Below are positions 1 through 20,195 of a stretch of DNA of 64,000 bases, piece after piece; positions within the stretch are counted from its first letter, which is position 1; the number at the start of each line of letters is the position of its first letter. The notes beneath the pieces are model-generated. The model saw only the letters and a list, made by a program, of their open reading frames with translations, made no database searches and had not been told where the DNA came from. Source of the stretch: Diphasiastrum complanatum (lineage: Eukaryota; Streptophyta; Lycopodiopsida; Lycopodiales; Lycopodiaceae); NCBI GenBank assembly GCA_029204225.1, contig CM055092.1, forward strand, positions 42,597,760 to 42,661,759. The letters run 5' to 3'. A program made the position numbers and the translations under genes.

Positions 1-337
1 TTGCATATAAATTAGTCATGAAATGTTTCTACCTTAAGATTTTATTTTGACGTATAAAAAATAATCAAGTTGGATAATAGACTCTAGTGGTCTTTAGAAG
101 ACTCGGGGCCTTGCTCAGAATAAAGTTGCAACAAGGAGCATATGTCTTATTCTAGCCTCGGGTGTAACTATAAATATAACAATTTTATACATCTACAATA
201 CTTTAGACGTGAAAGTTTTTGAAATTGGCTCCACCATTTACTTCACTGGAAAGTGCTATTTTACAAAATAAGGATAAAGCCATTTAGCCTGTAACTTATA
301 AACCATTGTATTAGAGCTTGAACCACTTTCTAAATAG

Positions 338-425
338 GACTGCAAGGGAGTTGGCTCAATTGGTTAGGTTGACATCCAAAGTTTCTTTGGTCTCAAGTTT
401 GAGCCTTCCCTTGGAAACCAAGAAG
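338..425 (+). mobile_element. Ultra-short tRNA-derived SINE-like element, copy 1, with 14-bp target duplication
   Basis: The 88-bp element is bracketed by a perfect 14-bp direct repeat, CACTTTCTAAATAG, at 324-337 and 426-439. That is the signature of target-primed insertion. Inside is a Pol III A box (TGGCTCAATTGG, 352-363) and, 45 nt further on, a decayed B box (GTTTGAGCC, 397-405). Between them is a 6-bp stem, CCAAAG/CTTTGG, resembling an anticodon arm. The 3' end is GGAAACCAAGAAG. A second copy at 25567-25650 on the opposite strand agrees at about 66 of 75 aligned positions and has its own, different target duplication. It is not a functional tRNA gene because the B box is damaged and no full cloverleaf is visible. 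Confidence 0.8.
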
Positions 426-1016
426 CACTTTCTAAATAGAATAAATAGGCTTTTTGCCATGAGTTTTTAATAAACCTATTGACATCAATTTTATGTCAAG
501 TTATTAAAAATTTGCACAAGCATAGCCAGAAATATTAGAAAGGTGGCGAACAATGTGCGTCAGCCCCCAAATCTGAATAACATTTAGACTCATTCTTCCC
601 ATTTTTTTTTGGCTCTTGCACCTTGTCACTCACACTTATTGTCCACCCATCACTCTCACTGAATGTCCAAAACAATCAGCTACAAGGTCAAAGTTGTGAG
701 CGACCAAGAGTGTGGGTCGGTCGAGATGGGATGACAAACAGACTCATTCCTCCCATTGATTGGCTCCTACGCTTCGTCACTTGCAATTGTCGCACGCATC
801 GCGCTCGCGTGCTCGTCCCTCCAAAGGGAAGTCCAAAATTACAAGGTTAAGCTCAAGATTGGATAAGGCTTGTCCTAGTAAGCATCTACTATAGACCCTA
901 GGTCTCCTTACTTGTAAGTTGTCCTTTAAAACTTTTTATATGCATGCCTTTGGTACGGAAAAACAATGGATAAGCTCTAAGAAAAGACACACACTTTTCC
1001 AAAAATAAAATGCAAA

Positions 1017-1035
1017 CCCCCCCCCCCCCCCCCCC
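1017..1035. repeat. Poly-C tract (19 C)
   Basis: A homopolymer of 19 C lies in otherwise AT-rich intergenic DNA. Tract length may be imprecise in the assembly. Confidence 0.9.
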
Positions 1036-1269
1036 GACCCCCGTAAGAGGAAAATAATAACTATTTACCTAGGTATGTACATATATACCCAAAGGGTTTT
1101 CGAAACTACCCCTAGATAAAGCAAAAAACTAAAGGTTATTTGAGACTGAATTAGTACTGCATTAAAAGTTAAAATGAGTTAGTATTAATTAATTACGTAG
1201 GAGATGAGCTGATTATCACTAATTTTGATTAAGGATTTTAATTAATTACGCTGTAATTTATAACGATAA

Positions 1270-1640
1270 AAGATTGGACTCAAGAACCGAGTGTCTGGAG
1301 CTGGCCGTAGCACTTGGTACTTTCGTGGCACGTGATGATTTGGAGAGAAAGTGACCGTTGGATTCTCTTAGGACCGTTGAGATCTTGCCACTTGCTTAGG
1401 ATTAGCCATTGAGGAATGTCCAAGGGGCGGGTCTGCCACGTGGCGAGAATCTAAACGTGCAGGGTTTAATGATCTCGTGCCGTGAAGACACGGGCGAGGG
1501 GCCGGGCCTTTACGGCACGGATGACTTTAAGGCTCATCGAAAGGTCCTGTGTCAAACAATCGGATTCTGCCACGTTGCAAAAATAAACCGTTGAAATGAG
1601 TCCACGTGTCCAACGTGCCATGTGGCGGAGATCCGAGGGA
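1270..1640 (+). promoter_or_regulatory. CACGTG (G-box) cluster upstream of the NPR gene
   Basis: Three palindromic CACGTG cores occur at 1329-1334, 1437-1442 and 1603-1608, with extra ACGTT/ACGTG half-matches around 1571 and 1613. Short repeats of the type (G/A)ACCGTTG also recur here. CACGTG is the known core bound by plant bZIP (including TGA/ABF-type) and bHLH factors. TGA bZIPs are also the DNA-binding partners of NPR proteins, so autoregulation is conceivable but only inferred. The cluster lies 0.85-1.2 kb upstream of the NPR start codon; the transcription start is not visible. Confidence 0.45.
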
Positions 1641-2467
1641 GCATCTTTGTTTCGCGGCTTTGTCTTCCTGTTTGTTTGGTTTTATAGAAAAGCCTTTTGG
1701 TTTGTTTTCAATTCATCGTCTGCTGCTGCTGCTGCTCCAGACTACGACAGCTATGGCGATGGCGAGGCTTGTATCAGTAACTGGATCGGAACGAGGGAGT
1801 CAAAGCAGCAGCAGGAGCAGCAGCACAAGCATTCCTGTCTTTTCTCGCCGCTTCAGATCATGACTAATCTCCGCATTTTCCATGCACTGCACTGTTTCTA
1901 CCACACAGGCTGCACAGCAATAGTCTGTAGATCATAGAATCCTGAACAAGAATGAAAATTCCAAGATGATGAACATTTCGCCGTATCGTTTGAGTCCACA
2001 GGCTGCGGATGTATAGAAAACAGAAAATTACGATGAGCGGCAATGTCCGAGAATTTTGTGGTTTGATCGAAGACTAGATACGAGTTCGGTTTTTTGTTTT
2101 TCCGTTTCTGGTTCAATGCCTCTGGGATAAATGAGAGAAGGCGGCGTGTAGATTAATGTCTGATTGCTTTGTGAAGTAATGTCAAAGGAAGTAATCAAAG
2201 GTTGAATGAATGTTTCAATGAACATGGGATTGGTATGAGAGGATATGGGAAAGAAATACGGTACTGGCAGAATTCGTATTGTCTTAATCAGGCCAAGAAA
2301 GTCATCAAAATAGTACGTAAAGAAGAGAAGAGGAAGAGGAGGTGATCAGGAGGAAGAGAGTGTCGCTGAACCAACTGAGGATCGGTTCAAAGAGTTCCGA
2401 GGAGGATTAAGAGTGTTGTTATTTGATATCTATAGATTCTAGTGTATTACTGTGAGAAGGTTACGGA

Positions 2468-5400
2468 ATGGCGCACTTATCTCTCTCACCCCCATTGCAG
2501 GCTCTGCAGTCACCTTCAATTGCAGGAAGTTGCTGCACTTGCAGCGGCGGAGGCCATGATGTAGGCAGTAGCACAATCGGAGTAGAAGACATAGCATTAC
2601 AGAAACTTGCATTAGATATTGAAGGACTTCTTGCTCAAGGAGATGACTATAGCGACGCTATAATTATTGTAGAAGGCGTCCCGATACCTATTCACCGATG
2701 CATTTTGGCAGTTCGCAGCCCCTTCTTCCGTATCGTATTCTCAAAACGTGCAATAGAGACTAAATCCATGGAGGAAGGTAAGGATTTACCTCCTTCAGCG
2801 GAAAAAGATCGTTATGATCTAAGTCAGATTGTGACTTCGGGAAGAGTGGGCTACAAGACGTTTATTGTAGTGCTAAATTATTTCTATGGCGGAAACCTGA
2901 AGGGATTGGATGAAGCTTGTGCGGTTTCTTGCATGGACACTGCCTGCCCACATGTGTGCTGCTGGCCTTTCGTTGATACTTATCTTGAGATTCTCTGCGC
3001 TGCTTCTGTTTTTGACATTCCAGAGCTGAAAGATATTTCGCAGGTAATTAAGTTTTTGCCATGAATTTCGTGGGACGTCCCAACTTGAGCAGCTCGATTT
3101 CTAAGCAAAAGTAGTTCATGTTTATAGGTTTTGATTCGGCATCTAAAGAGAGCTTTCTGAGAACTGCTTACTCATTGGAGATGCAGATATACTTATTACT
3201 CCATCCAGGCACGAGTATCCTTGCCTCTACAGAGAAACTGTTCTGCTATTTTTGATGATTCTGTTTATTTGTGGTGGGGAATGATTCACCTTTTACCTAT
3301 GGCTTTTTGTTCTAAATTCTGGTGATTGCTGTTATATTTTGATAGCACGCATGCACATGTCTGCGAAATTCTCAATTTCGTTAAACCCTCTAAGCAATCT
3401 TGAGACTGCTCCAAATAGCGGCCGTGATTGTAGTTACCTCATTTTCATTAACAAGGTGACAAAAACGTTCCGTCTCTGAATGCTCTGCACCTTTTCTAGA
3501 AATAAACAATCTTTCATCAGCACAAACGGGGAAAGATTCTCTTGAACGTGCTCTGGCCAAGTTCATCCGATGCTCTCGCTAAATATTCCTACAAATCCAT
3601 TCTGATTGGCTGGACTGTACACAATTGAAATGCTTGTTCAATAATTTTCCTGTTACCAAAGTAAATGGATAGCTAAAAGAAGCGTCTTATACTGATGTGC
3701 AGCAGTGTATGCCATCTTCTGATTTCATGACTTAAGCTGTGCAGCTTTTTGAAGAAGGAAAAGGGACGAGTGGCTGGTAGTGTAGAAAGGGCGGTATTGT
3801 GTATTTTTGCAGCCAATGAGATTACGTCACTAGCTTGCAACAAGTTTCAGACTGAACTTAGCCCTCAATCATGAAAGTTGTTCTAAGCTAAAGGATTAGC
3901 TAGCTCTCATGTAGCTTCGGTAAGTTAGAAGGATGTTTGGCTTATGTTGGCGGTCTGTTTTGCAGCAAAATCTTGTAAAAGTTCTTGAAAAGGTTCAAAT
4001 AGAGCATGTGCTACAAATTGTTCTCGGAGCCTGGACACATGGGGCCACAGTGTTGCTGGATTTGAGCGTTCAGATTCTTGTCCAATCGAACATTGAGGCC
4101 ATAACATTGGAAAAGCAGCTTCCAATGGAACTCTCACATAGAATCTTAAGAACACGGCTGAAACTTGGTTTTCCGGAAGCTGATGCTCACTGTCAACTAC
4201 ATGAAAAGCAGTGTAAAAGGGTGTACAAGGCTCTTGATTCTGATGATGTAGAGTTAGTTCAGCTTTTGCTGAAAGAGGCAAAGCTTACTATGGACAGTGC
4301 TTATGCTCTTCATTTTGCAGCTACCTATTGTGATTCAAAAACGATTGCAGAATTGTTGGATCTTGGAATGGCAGACATCAACTGCAAGGATAGACGTGGT
4401 TTCACAATTCTGCATGTTGCTACCTTCCGAAGGGATCCTGAAATTATTGGATCTCTTCTAGAAAAGGGGGCTAACCCACTTGATTTAACTCCAGATGGGC
4501 AGACCGCGCTTCAGATTTCAAAAAGGTTGACCCGACTTATTGAACCCAATGGCCGGGCAGAACCAAGGGAAGACGTGCTAAGGGACAAAATCTGTGTGGA
4601 AATATTGGAGCAAGCTGACAAAATAAACCCTTTGTCAGTCTTTCCAGTTGTTGGTGAAAAAGAGCTCTATATGAGACTACTCTATCTTGAAAATAGAGGT
4701 AATTTGGTTTCTGTTGGCTTGACTCATCTCTGTGCATCATTCCATTTATTGTTCTGTTGATTATGATATAACAGTTTATGAGCACCAACTACCAGTATAG
4801 CAAATAAATTACTTACTGCTATGTCAAACCATCAAGTGCATTGCACTTTTTACGAAAGCTGGGGTGTGTTTTAGGCCTCTTCAAGCTTTTTAGATGGGTA
4901 TAACTTCTTGGGTTAGACAGTAAATTATATAGGCATGCATTTATCTTGTTGAAGGGTTATAAAACTTGCTGTTTAAACAATTCCTTATATTAGTATCTGG
5001 AACATGTCAGAAATCTGGAAAAACGCGGTTAGAAATGCTATGATAGTAGTTACAATGTTGCCAAGCAATCATTTATATTGTAGATTTATAAGGTCCTTAC
5101 ATGAATTGGCTTACGTGAATAAAAGAAAGCTGTTACTGATGGCAAGAGTAGTGTGATTATTTTGAGTGAAGACGTACAGGTTTGCATGGCTTTCAAAACC
5201 ACAGCTGTATCTGCCTAGTTATGCTGTTTTTGCAACAAATGCACCCTGAACCTGGTGTCCATCATGCAAAAATTCTTCTGATAGGATTTTGTTTTTGGTG
5301 CCAATTCTCCCTTTAAGAAAATTTAGTGTAAGACTAGACTTTCACGGGCAGTTTGTAGGCCTGTTGACATAGGTTCTTTGAATTTCCATTGTCGATTTAT

Positions 5401-6205
5401 AACTATTCCTAACTTGCTATGACCAGTGGCTCTAGCATGACTTTCACTGGCAGTTTGTGGGCCATCTGTTGACATAGGTTGTTTGAATTTCCGCTGTTGA
5501 TTTATAAATTCCTAACTTGCTATGAGACAGTGGCTCTAGCACAACTATTATTCCCCCGTGAGGCAAAGGTTGTCTTGGGCCTTTCTCATGTATCTGGAAC
5601 GAGAGAGTTCACGGGCATCAGGACAGGAGATGGGAGACAAGCAAATATGGACTTAAATGAGGAGCCATCTAATAGCTTGCACTCTGACTCTGAATCAGTC
5701 GAATTATCCACTTGCATGGATGAGACTCTTATCCAACGTGTTGAAGCTCTTCAAAGAGCAGGTTGTACTCAATTCTTTACAGCTTGAAAAAACAGTTGAA
5801 ATGATTAGTTTTCTTGTTGTCAGATAATTTATTCTAGCTGGCTGGCATCTCTAGTTAGATCACTGACACACTTAATGATCTGGTGCAGTTGAGGTAGGTC
5901 AGAGATTCTTCCCTCGATGCATAGCGATATTGAATAAATTCATGGATGAAGACTCATTTGAGCACGCTTGCATCCAAGACAGACGAATACCAGAGGTACA
6001 TGTAAACAAGAAGCAGTGTGTAGTGGAGAATTCTGGAATCAAGGTCATGTTCGCAGAAGCTTTTCGTAAAGATATTGCGGCAATGGATCAACAAAATTCT
6101 GGAAAATCTGATCTGCTACTGGCCTCTGCTGCATCATCATCGTCGTCTTCTTCTTCTCCAGGGGTTGATATATGCAAAGATAATCCATGTACAAAACTCT
6201 CATGA
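2468..6205 (+). CDS. NPR: NPR1/NPR3/4-like salicylic-acid co-regulator, four exons, 618 aa
   Basis: Exons 2468-3043, 3966-4698, 5531-5761 and 5889-6205 join in frame with GT-AG introns of 922, 832 and 127 bp to a 618-residue protein ending at a TGA. The four-exon layout matches known NPR1 genes, and Arabidopsis NPR1 has 593 residues. Domains in order: BTB/POZ about 50-190, with the NPR C2HC zinc motif C155-x4-C160-x-H162-x2-C165; ankyrin repeats about 277-382 (for example the DRRGFTILHVA segment); conserved LENR 433-436 at the exon 2/3 boundary; NPR1_C domain with RFFPRC at 519-524. Residues 477-482 read DLNEEP, an EAR-like (DLNxxP) repression motif placed as in NPR3/NPR4 proteins; an arginine just before it (R472) may correspond to the salicylate-binding arginine. 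The family binds TGA transcription factors in the nucleus and controls salicylic-acid responses. A serine run (about 590-602) lies near the C-terminus. No disabling change is seen. The upstream in-frame context gives no better start. Confidence 0.93.
5337..5542 (+). repeat. 102-104 bp tandem duplication in NPR intron 2 that copies the splice acceptor
   Basis: Units 5337-5438 and 5439-5542 are about 90% alike. Both contain the block AACTTGCTATGA, then an acceptor CAG, then TGGCTCTAGCA, which is the first 11 nt of exon 3. The genuine acceptor ends at 5530. The upstream copy ends at 5426 and is followed by TGG CTC TAG CAT GA; after joining with the last G of exon 2 it reads V-A-L-A-stop (TGA 5438-5440). 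Confidence 0.9.
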
Positions 6206-8822
6206 CAAATAATTTTTATTCTATGGATCATGTACACTGTAAGAGTGCTCCAGAACAGAGACTCTTGACGGTTGTTAGGACTAGGTCTCTTTCCTTACAG
6301 GCCAAGTAGCCACACAGGTTTTCAATGTAATTAGTGTATCTGAGGTGGTCTAGTTTTGTTATTAGCTGGCTGGTTGAGTTGGCAGTTAAGCTGCCTGTAA
6401 AGCTATTAGCGGGAATGGTGCTCTTGTCAGTAAAATGTTGTGCAAAGAAGAGTATACCGTCAATTTTGGCATGACAAGCCCTGGTGTTAGTAACCACATT
6501 TATTAGTTTAGAACCATGCTTGTGAAGAACCCAAGCAGCAATTTTGTGTACCTTAGCAAGTAGTAAGCTCGAAAACTATGCTTTCTTTCCTTGCAATCAA
6601 TATACATGAATTTGCCTGGCATGATTATAGATTGAAAATTATTAATAAGAGCCTTTCTAAGTTTATTGTGGCCTTTGATCAATTTTCTGTGACGTTTTGG
6701 TGGTGAACCATCTTTTTGCATATAGTAAGCATTAGCTGGCCAAGAAGATAATGAAAGGACATGAATAACAAGTACAGATAAATTGCCAATCACACACTGT
6801 CTGCGAGAAGTAATAAGAAACTTTGATCAACTTTGTAAATTCTCATATTTTTTGTACATGTAACATCAGCTTTGCCAGCTGCTATTTTTCCCACGCTAGA
6901 AAATGTAACGGTACAAAGCTTTATTTGAGTTGTGTGACGGCTTATCAAATGATATGGAGGCTAGAGCTAGATGATGCAGAATTTGCCCACTTTTTATGTT
7001 CCACCCAAAGAAAAGATAGTCTAGTCTTATTGGCAGGGATTGCTGTAAAGTTTCGTGCATTTTGTTTCTGCTTATATACAGTACCTGTTTGGGATAACAC
7101 AGGTATGCGTTGATATTGTTTGCTTTAACCATCCAAAAATGCACTGGGGTAACAGCTTATAATCAATACATCAAATGACGTGCTAGCTAAAAGCAAAAAA
7201 TGATTCCGAAGTTGTCCAATTGTATGTTTCTACAACAGAAAGGATGGTATCTCTTATCAGTTGGGATTGCTGCAAAATTTCCTCGTTAGTTTTCTGCTTG
7301 TATGCATTACCTGTTTGGGATAGCACAACTGATATTGTTTGCTTTCCCACGCCAAAAATGCAATGGTACAAAACTTTGTTTTTCATTTGGTCAGAGTTCA
7401 TTGATCAATAATTAAATGACGTGTGGTTTATCAAAAAAGAGCGAATTTAGCCTTCCAGCTGCAAAGTGGATTCGACTTGCTAGTTCAAAGAAATCTACCC
7501 GGACTGTGTCAGTGGGTGGCACAAAACCTTTTTATACTCGGTCCAAAATTGGAATATTGTGTTACATGTTCATCCAGATTCCCGATCCCAAAAATGTAGC
7601 AAATAAGTTAATGTTACATAATCTTATCCATGATTCCCTCGTTGTGTCAACAGGTACAAGCCTACAAGGATACATCTCCCCTAGCAGGCACTTCTATAAT
7701 TGTACAAATGCTTTTTAGAGTGAGATGTTGAAGAGGTTCAGTGCTCGGGAAAACTGGCAAAGTATACGAACAAAATTGGCATCATGAAAATTTAAACAAT
7801 TTTTTTATGTGGGCATATGAACCGTTTCATGAGTATTAGTACTCAACAAAACAAAGAAGCTTTAAAAAATGCAGGTCTTCGGAGGATAACTCAAAAAGGG
7901 TTTTTAGAGCACAGAGGCTTATTCCATTGTGATATACATTCTGAGCTCTATTCTATAGAGGTTCACCAATTGTTGTAGGTTCCCCTTTAGAACACCTTGT
8001 GACGCCACACTTTCTTTTTTCATTTGTGAATATTATTATTTTGCCTTCTAAAAGCTGAAATACTTTGTAGTAGATCCATGTAAGCACGTACCTGGTATAT
8101 ACCTATATATTTGATTTTTTTTTTTGTGGCCTACCTGTGCAGCCACCAGTGTGCGAAGGTTTGTAGCACGGACCAAAGTTGTGATAGTCTTCATATAAAT
8201 ATCCTCCACGTTGTGGATTGGTAGTGTCAGATCTAGCTTGGGGGTTCTGATTCCTGAAGCTGTTATATTGCAGATATTTTTTGATGCTGTCACTTCAATG
8301 TCCAGACTTTTGGCAGAGATGGAGACGGGAGTTGATGGCATAGAACTTTATGGTATCAGTGGGTTCAATGCATATTTACTTCTTTGCTGGCATACTAATT
8401 ATCCTGTATTTTGCTTACAAGTCAGGTGGACAGAGCATAAAACTGCCAACAAATTTCTGCTTTCGTGCCTGCAGCCTGCCTGATCAGGGTGAGTTATCAC
8501 TTAACAATATCCAGGGTTGGATTGTGAAAAATCTAAGCCATAACCCATAAATTAAATTCGTGCTTTTTGGACTAAAGCCTTCTTCTTTTGCTTTTAGGAG
8601 TTCGAAGCATAAACAGGTGGATTAGCAGCCTGATCAGGGTGAGTTATAACTTATTACTCAAAAATATCTATGCTCTTGGGTAAGGAAAAAGGTAACTTAG
8701 GCCCATTTTACATTCAGAATATTAATAGTCCCTCATCCTAAACAAAGGCCTGCCATTGGTTCATAATTTTACAAAAATGGCCATTATCTTCATTGTGAAC
8801 TCTTTGTTCTTGACTCACTACA
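6206..8822. other. Intergenic DNA downstream of NPR, no recognised gene
   Basis: AT-rich sequence with only short, unsupported ORFs. A possible poly(A) signal-like AATAATTTTTATT sits just after the NPR stop. It holds the diverged duplication listed separately, and a smaller one: a block with CTGATCAGGGTGAGTTAT occurs near 8478 and again near 8630. No protein family is recognised on either strand. Confidence 0.5.
7018..7422. repeat. Diverged tandem duplication, about 170 bp per copy
   Basis: Copy A (about 7018-7181) and copy B (about 7248-7422) share in order GGGATTGCTG, TTTCTGCTT, TACCTGTTTGGGATA, GATATTGTTTGCTTT, a CCAAAAATGCA block and an AAATGACGTG end. A third partial match, GGTACAAAGCTTT, is near 6911. 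Unit boundaries are approximate. Confidence 0.7.
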
Positions 8823-8964
8823 CTTGTTTATTATGTAATAATCCTTTGTTACTTTTTGCAAAATGGTCGTTGTCACATGAGGGCAACTTTGCCATGTTTA
8901 TTATGTAATAGTCCTTTGTTACTTTTTGCAAAATGGTCTTTGTCACATGAGGGCAACTTAGCCA
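8823..8964. repeat. Two-copy tandem repeat, 70-bp period
   Basis: The block TGTTTATTATGTAATA through CACATGAGGGCAACTT recurs exactly 70 bp later with only a few substitutions. ORFs across it are by-products of the repeat. Confidence 0.9.
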
Positions 8965-9430
8965 TGTTCTTTTTGTCGGGCACCACTTCCTCTCAAGTTG
9001 AGTTGCTTCTATGTGGCAACAAGTTTGTAGTGCCACATGTGACACCTCAATTCTGATGGACCAATCATGAGGAGACTTTTCCAAATATATGAACTAGCCA
9101 ATGGAGAGGTGAAACATGGATGTCACTAGCAAATGCAAGAGATAAACATGTATGCCACATGTAACTTGGGAATGGCAAGAGTGCTTGGCAACTCTTGACT
9201 CCATATCTATAATAAAATGTTGGCCAAGCACACAATGTGAAACCACCTTAACAAGTAACAATTCTTAGTATTTGGACTAAGCCTTGGGAAACATGGGCAA
9301 AACTGCCATGGACATGAGATTGTTTAAGTCTAACCCATCGTGCATTGTACAAAAGACAAATAGTCATGATGGAATTGGTGGACAACATCACATCCCTTTG
9401 TACAAGAAGCACAGGTCATAAATTTGGCAA

Positions 9431-9488
9431 GATGTGATTTTGAAAGGATAACAAATGAAGATGTGATTTTGAAAGGATAACAAATGAG
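9431..9488. repeat. Perfect two-copy 29-bp tandem repeat
   Basis: GATGTGATTTTGAAAGGATA followed by ACAAATGAA/G occurs at 9431 and 9460. The near identity suggests a recent slippage duplication. Confidence 0.9.
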
Positions 9489-17499
<8,011 letters not shown>

Positions 17500-17500
<1 letters not shown>

Positions 17501-18458
17501 ATAGCCTGTTGTTACATACCTATGTAACTAGCAGTGCTTCAGACCCCTATTAGTCCATTTAGTGTTGAGGGCTAATGGCAAGGTACCCTTAGGATTAAGG
17601 GTATGTGTCTTTGGATAAGGACAGGTAAGTGACTATACCTTGGTCGGAGGTATGGATTCACGTGTGACAAAATTTCCAGAATTCACACGTGTGGGGAATG
17701 TCCACAAGTATGATTGACTTTGATTAAGCTTTGTGATTAGCACAATAACCTGATTCTAGAGTGTTTAACAAGATCTAGTTCAGAAGAAATGGCTTAACCA
17801 CAATCTATCATGCTAAGCATCAGAATATGATAGCAATGAATCAAATAATGAACAAAAGTACAAGATTTTAGTGTATTAGCATTAGCTTCAACACGAGTTA
17901 GAGAGAGAAAGCTAGAGAGATAACAAGCAAAATAGTTTAGATCCAAAATGGCATGAGGTAGCTACAAAACTTTGGTTCTTCATCATTGATTGTGAGGAGA
18001 GCTACACATATTTATGGAGTTTGAGGTAGCTTGAGGTAGAACGCATCTATCCATTCCAAAATGACAACTAAAGTGACATCTAGAGTCTATATGACATTTG
18101 TCACTTGCCATGCATGACATTCTACCAACTTTTTACAAGGTGACTAGTTCTAACTAACAAAGTACAAATCATCATGCATGTGTCCATTATACTTTGTGCA
18201 TGCCTTGCATGTCACTATGGATCACTTACAATTAATGCGTGTGAATTGCCACGAGTTTCTACAAGCATGAATTTGCCAATTCTATGTCTACAAACTATAT
18301 GCAAGTTGTATTCTTCAATCTAGACATTACATAACCATGTAGCTCGAGTTCTATGTAGGCCAAACTTGGCATTTTGCATTTATGAGCTACATACTTGCAT
18401 GGTACAACATTTGTAGCAAGCCAAGAAATCAATATGATTTGTTTTTCCAATTTTAACA
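17500..18458 (-). mobile_element. Presumed 3' LTR of the copia element ending at 18.46 kb
   Basis: On the minus strand the RNase H coding region is followed by a purine-rich tract TTTTTAGGAGGAG (about 18459-18471) and then TGTTAAAATTGG starting at 18458. That is the usual polypurine tract/LTR junction with the 5'-TG. A TATA-like CCATAAATATG lies near 18012 on the minus strand. The low-coordinate end of the LTR was not identified because the 5' LTR is absent from the window, so 17500 is approximate. Confidence 0.5.
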
Positions 18459-18475
18459 CTCCTCCTAAAAAGAAT

Positions 18476-20195
18476 CTATATTGATTTGGACAAGGACCTT
18501 GGTATAACTCCAAGATTGGCTCTATGCTTGATGAAGGAACTTTTGCTCAAAGGTTTGGTGAGCATATCAGCAATGCAAGATGATGTGTCGATGTGCTCCA
18601 AATTGATTTCCCCTCCAATGAGCTTCTCTCTCACGAAGTGATGTGCAACTTCGATATGCTTGCTCCTTGCATGGAATATCGGGTTGTTGGCAAGGGCTTG
18701 GGTTGAAATGTTGTCACACATGATCATAGGTAGATCCTCTTCCAAGATTATCTTTAGTTCCATTAGTAACCTCTTGATCCAAAGCACTTCCTTTGTTGTT
18801 GTAGTGAGTGCCTTGTACTCAGCTTCACATGATGAGAGCGATACAGTATCTTGCTTTTTGGAAAGCCAAGATATCAAGTTTCCTCCAAGATATATGACAT
18901 AAGCACTTGTAGATTTTCGATCTGCTCTATCACTTGCAAAATCCGAGTCAGAATAACCAATAATAAAAAGATCTTCACTTTTATACAATAAACCAAAATC
19001 AAAAGTTGAAGATGTATATCTAAGCACTCTCTTGGCCATTTTCCAATGATAGATAGTAGGATTTTGCATAGCCTGGCTCAACTTATGAACACTAAAGCTT
19101 ATGTCAGGTCTAGTTATTGTGAGCCAAATTAAGGAGCCTATAAGACTTCTAAAAAGTGTGATGTCCACGAAGGATCTTTCATCACCTTTGTTAGAATCCT
19201 TTACATTTTGCTCCATAGGTGTTTCTATACTCTTACAATTCAACATATTGACTTCTTTAACATTGAAAGAGCATACTTGGATTGACATACAAAAGCTTTA
19301 TCTTTAAGAAAGTCAATATCTAATCCTAGAATATAGTGAATTTTTCCAAGATCTTGCATCTTGAACTCTTTTCCAAGTGCAATCTTGGTTTCCTCAACTA
19401 ACTTGATACTACTTCCTGTCAGAATGATATCATCAACATAAATAAGAAGAATGACAATATCTTTATCAAAAAACTTGACATATAAGAAAGGATCATAGTT
19501 ACTAAGATTAAATCCTAGTGACTCAAGAAAGGTGTTAAGTCAAGAATACCATGACCTTGGAGCTTGCTTCAATCCATATAAACTTTTGAAGAGCAAGCAA
19601 ACTTTTTCTTTATCATGGATGAACCCAATAGGCTGATCCATATAAATCTCTTCTTCTAGATACCCATTTATAAATGCATTAGAGACATCTAGCTGAAGAA
19701 CTTGCCAATTGAAAAAACAAGCAAGAGAAATTATGATTCTAATTGATACCATCTTTGCAACTGGGGCAAAGGTCTCCTCATAATCAAGTCCATAAACTTG
19801 AGCAAAACCTTCAGCACAAAGCCTAGCCTTGTACTTGTTGATTGTGCCATCTTGATTATACTTGACTCGAAAAACCCACTTGCAACCAATGATGTGCTTG
19901 TTGGATGGAAGATCCACAAGCTCCCATGTCTTATTGGCCATCAAAGCTTCATATTCCTCCTTTATGGCAAGGTACCATTCCTTCGAGTTGAGTGCATCAT
20001 ATACATCCTTCGGCTCCTCATGAGATATAAAATAAGCATAATTAGTGGAGTTGATTTCCACTTGCTGGCCTCTATCTTCATAGGTAAGCCTTCTAGGCTC
20101 GGATCTTTCTCTTTGAGATCTCCTTGGTGAAAAGATTTGAGGTGACTCCTCCTCAATTCTGGGCCCCATCTCTCCATGATAATCTTCAAGGGTGA
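18476..20195 (-). pseudogene. Ty1/copia polyprotein, RT and RNase H part, frameshifted and 5'-truncated
   Basis: Minus-strand frames give the copia reverse transcriptase from the linker onward: WELVDLP, GCKWVFRVK, TFAPVAK, LQLDVSNAFINGYLEEE and LYGLKQAPRSWY (19540-20195). After a frame break comes the catalytic YVDD block and IHYILGLDID (about 19310-19500), then RNase H (18476-19288) with DSDFASD, KKQDTVSLSSCEAEYKAL, RSKHIEVAHHF and ADMLTKPL. Gag, protease and integrase are missing. The copy is cut at about 20.2 kb, where a + strand DUF7869-like gene begins. A closely similar copia copy lies at 33.6-34.9 kb in the opposite orientation. Confidence 0.9.

Noticed and set aside
346-415. Functional tRNA gene
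   Set aside because: There is an A box, but the B box is mutated, no complete acceptor stem is formed, and the unit is bounded by a target duplication and has a sister copy. A SINE-like element explains it better.
1409-1937. Short + strand ORFs upstream of NPR
   Set aside because: They overlap each other in different frames, lack domains and lie in the promoter/leader region.
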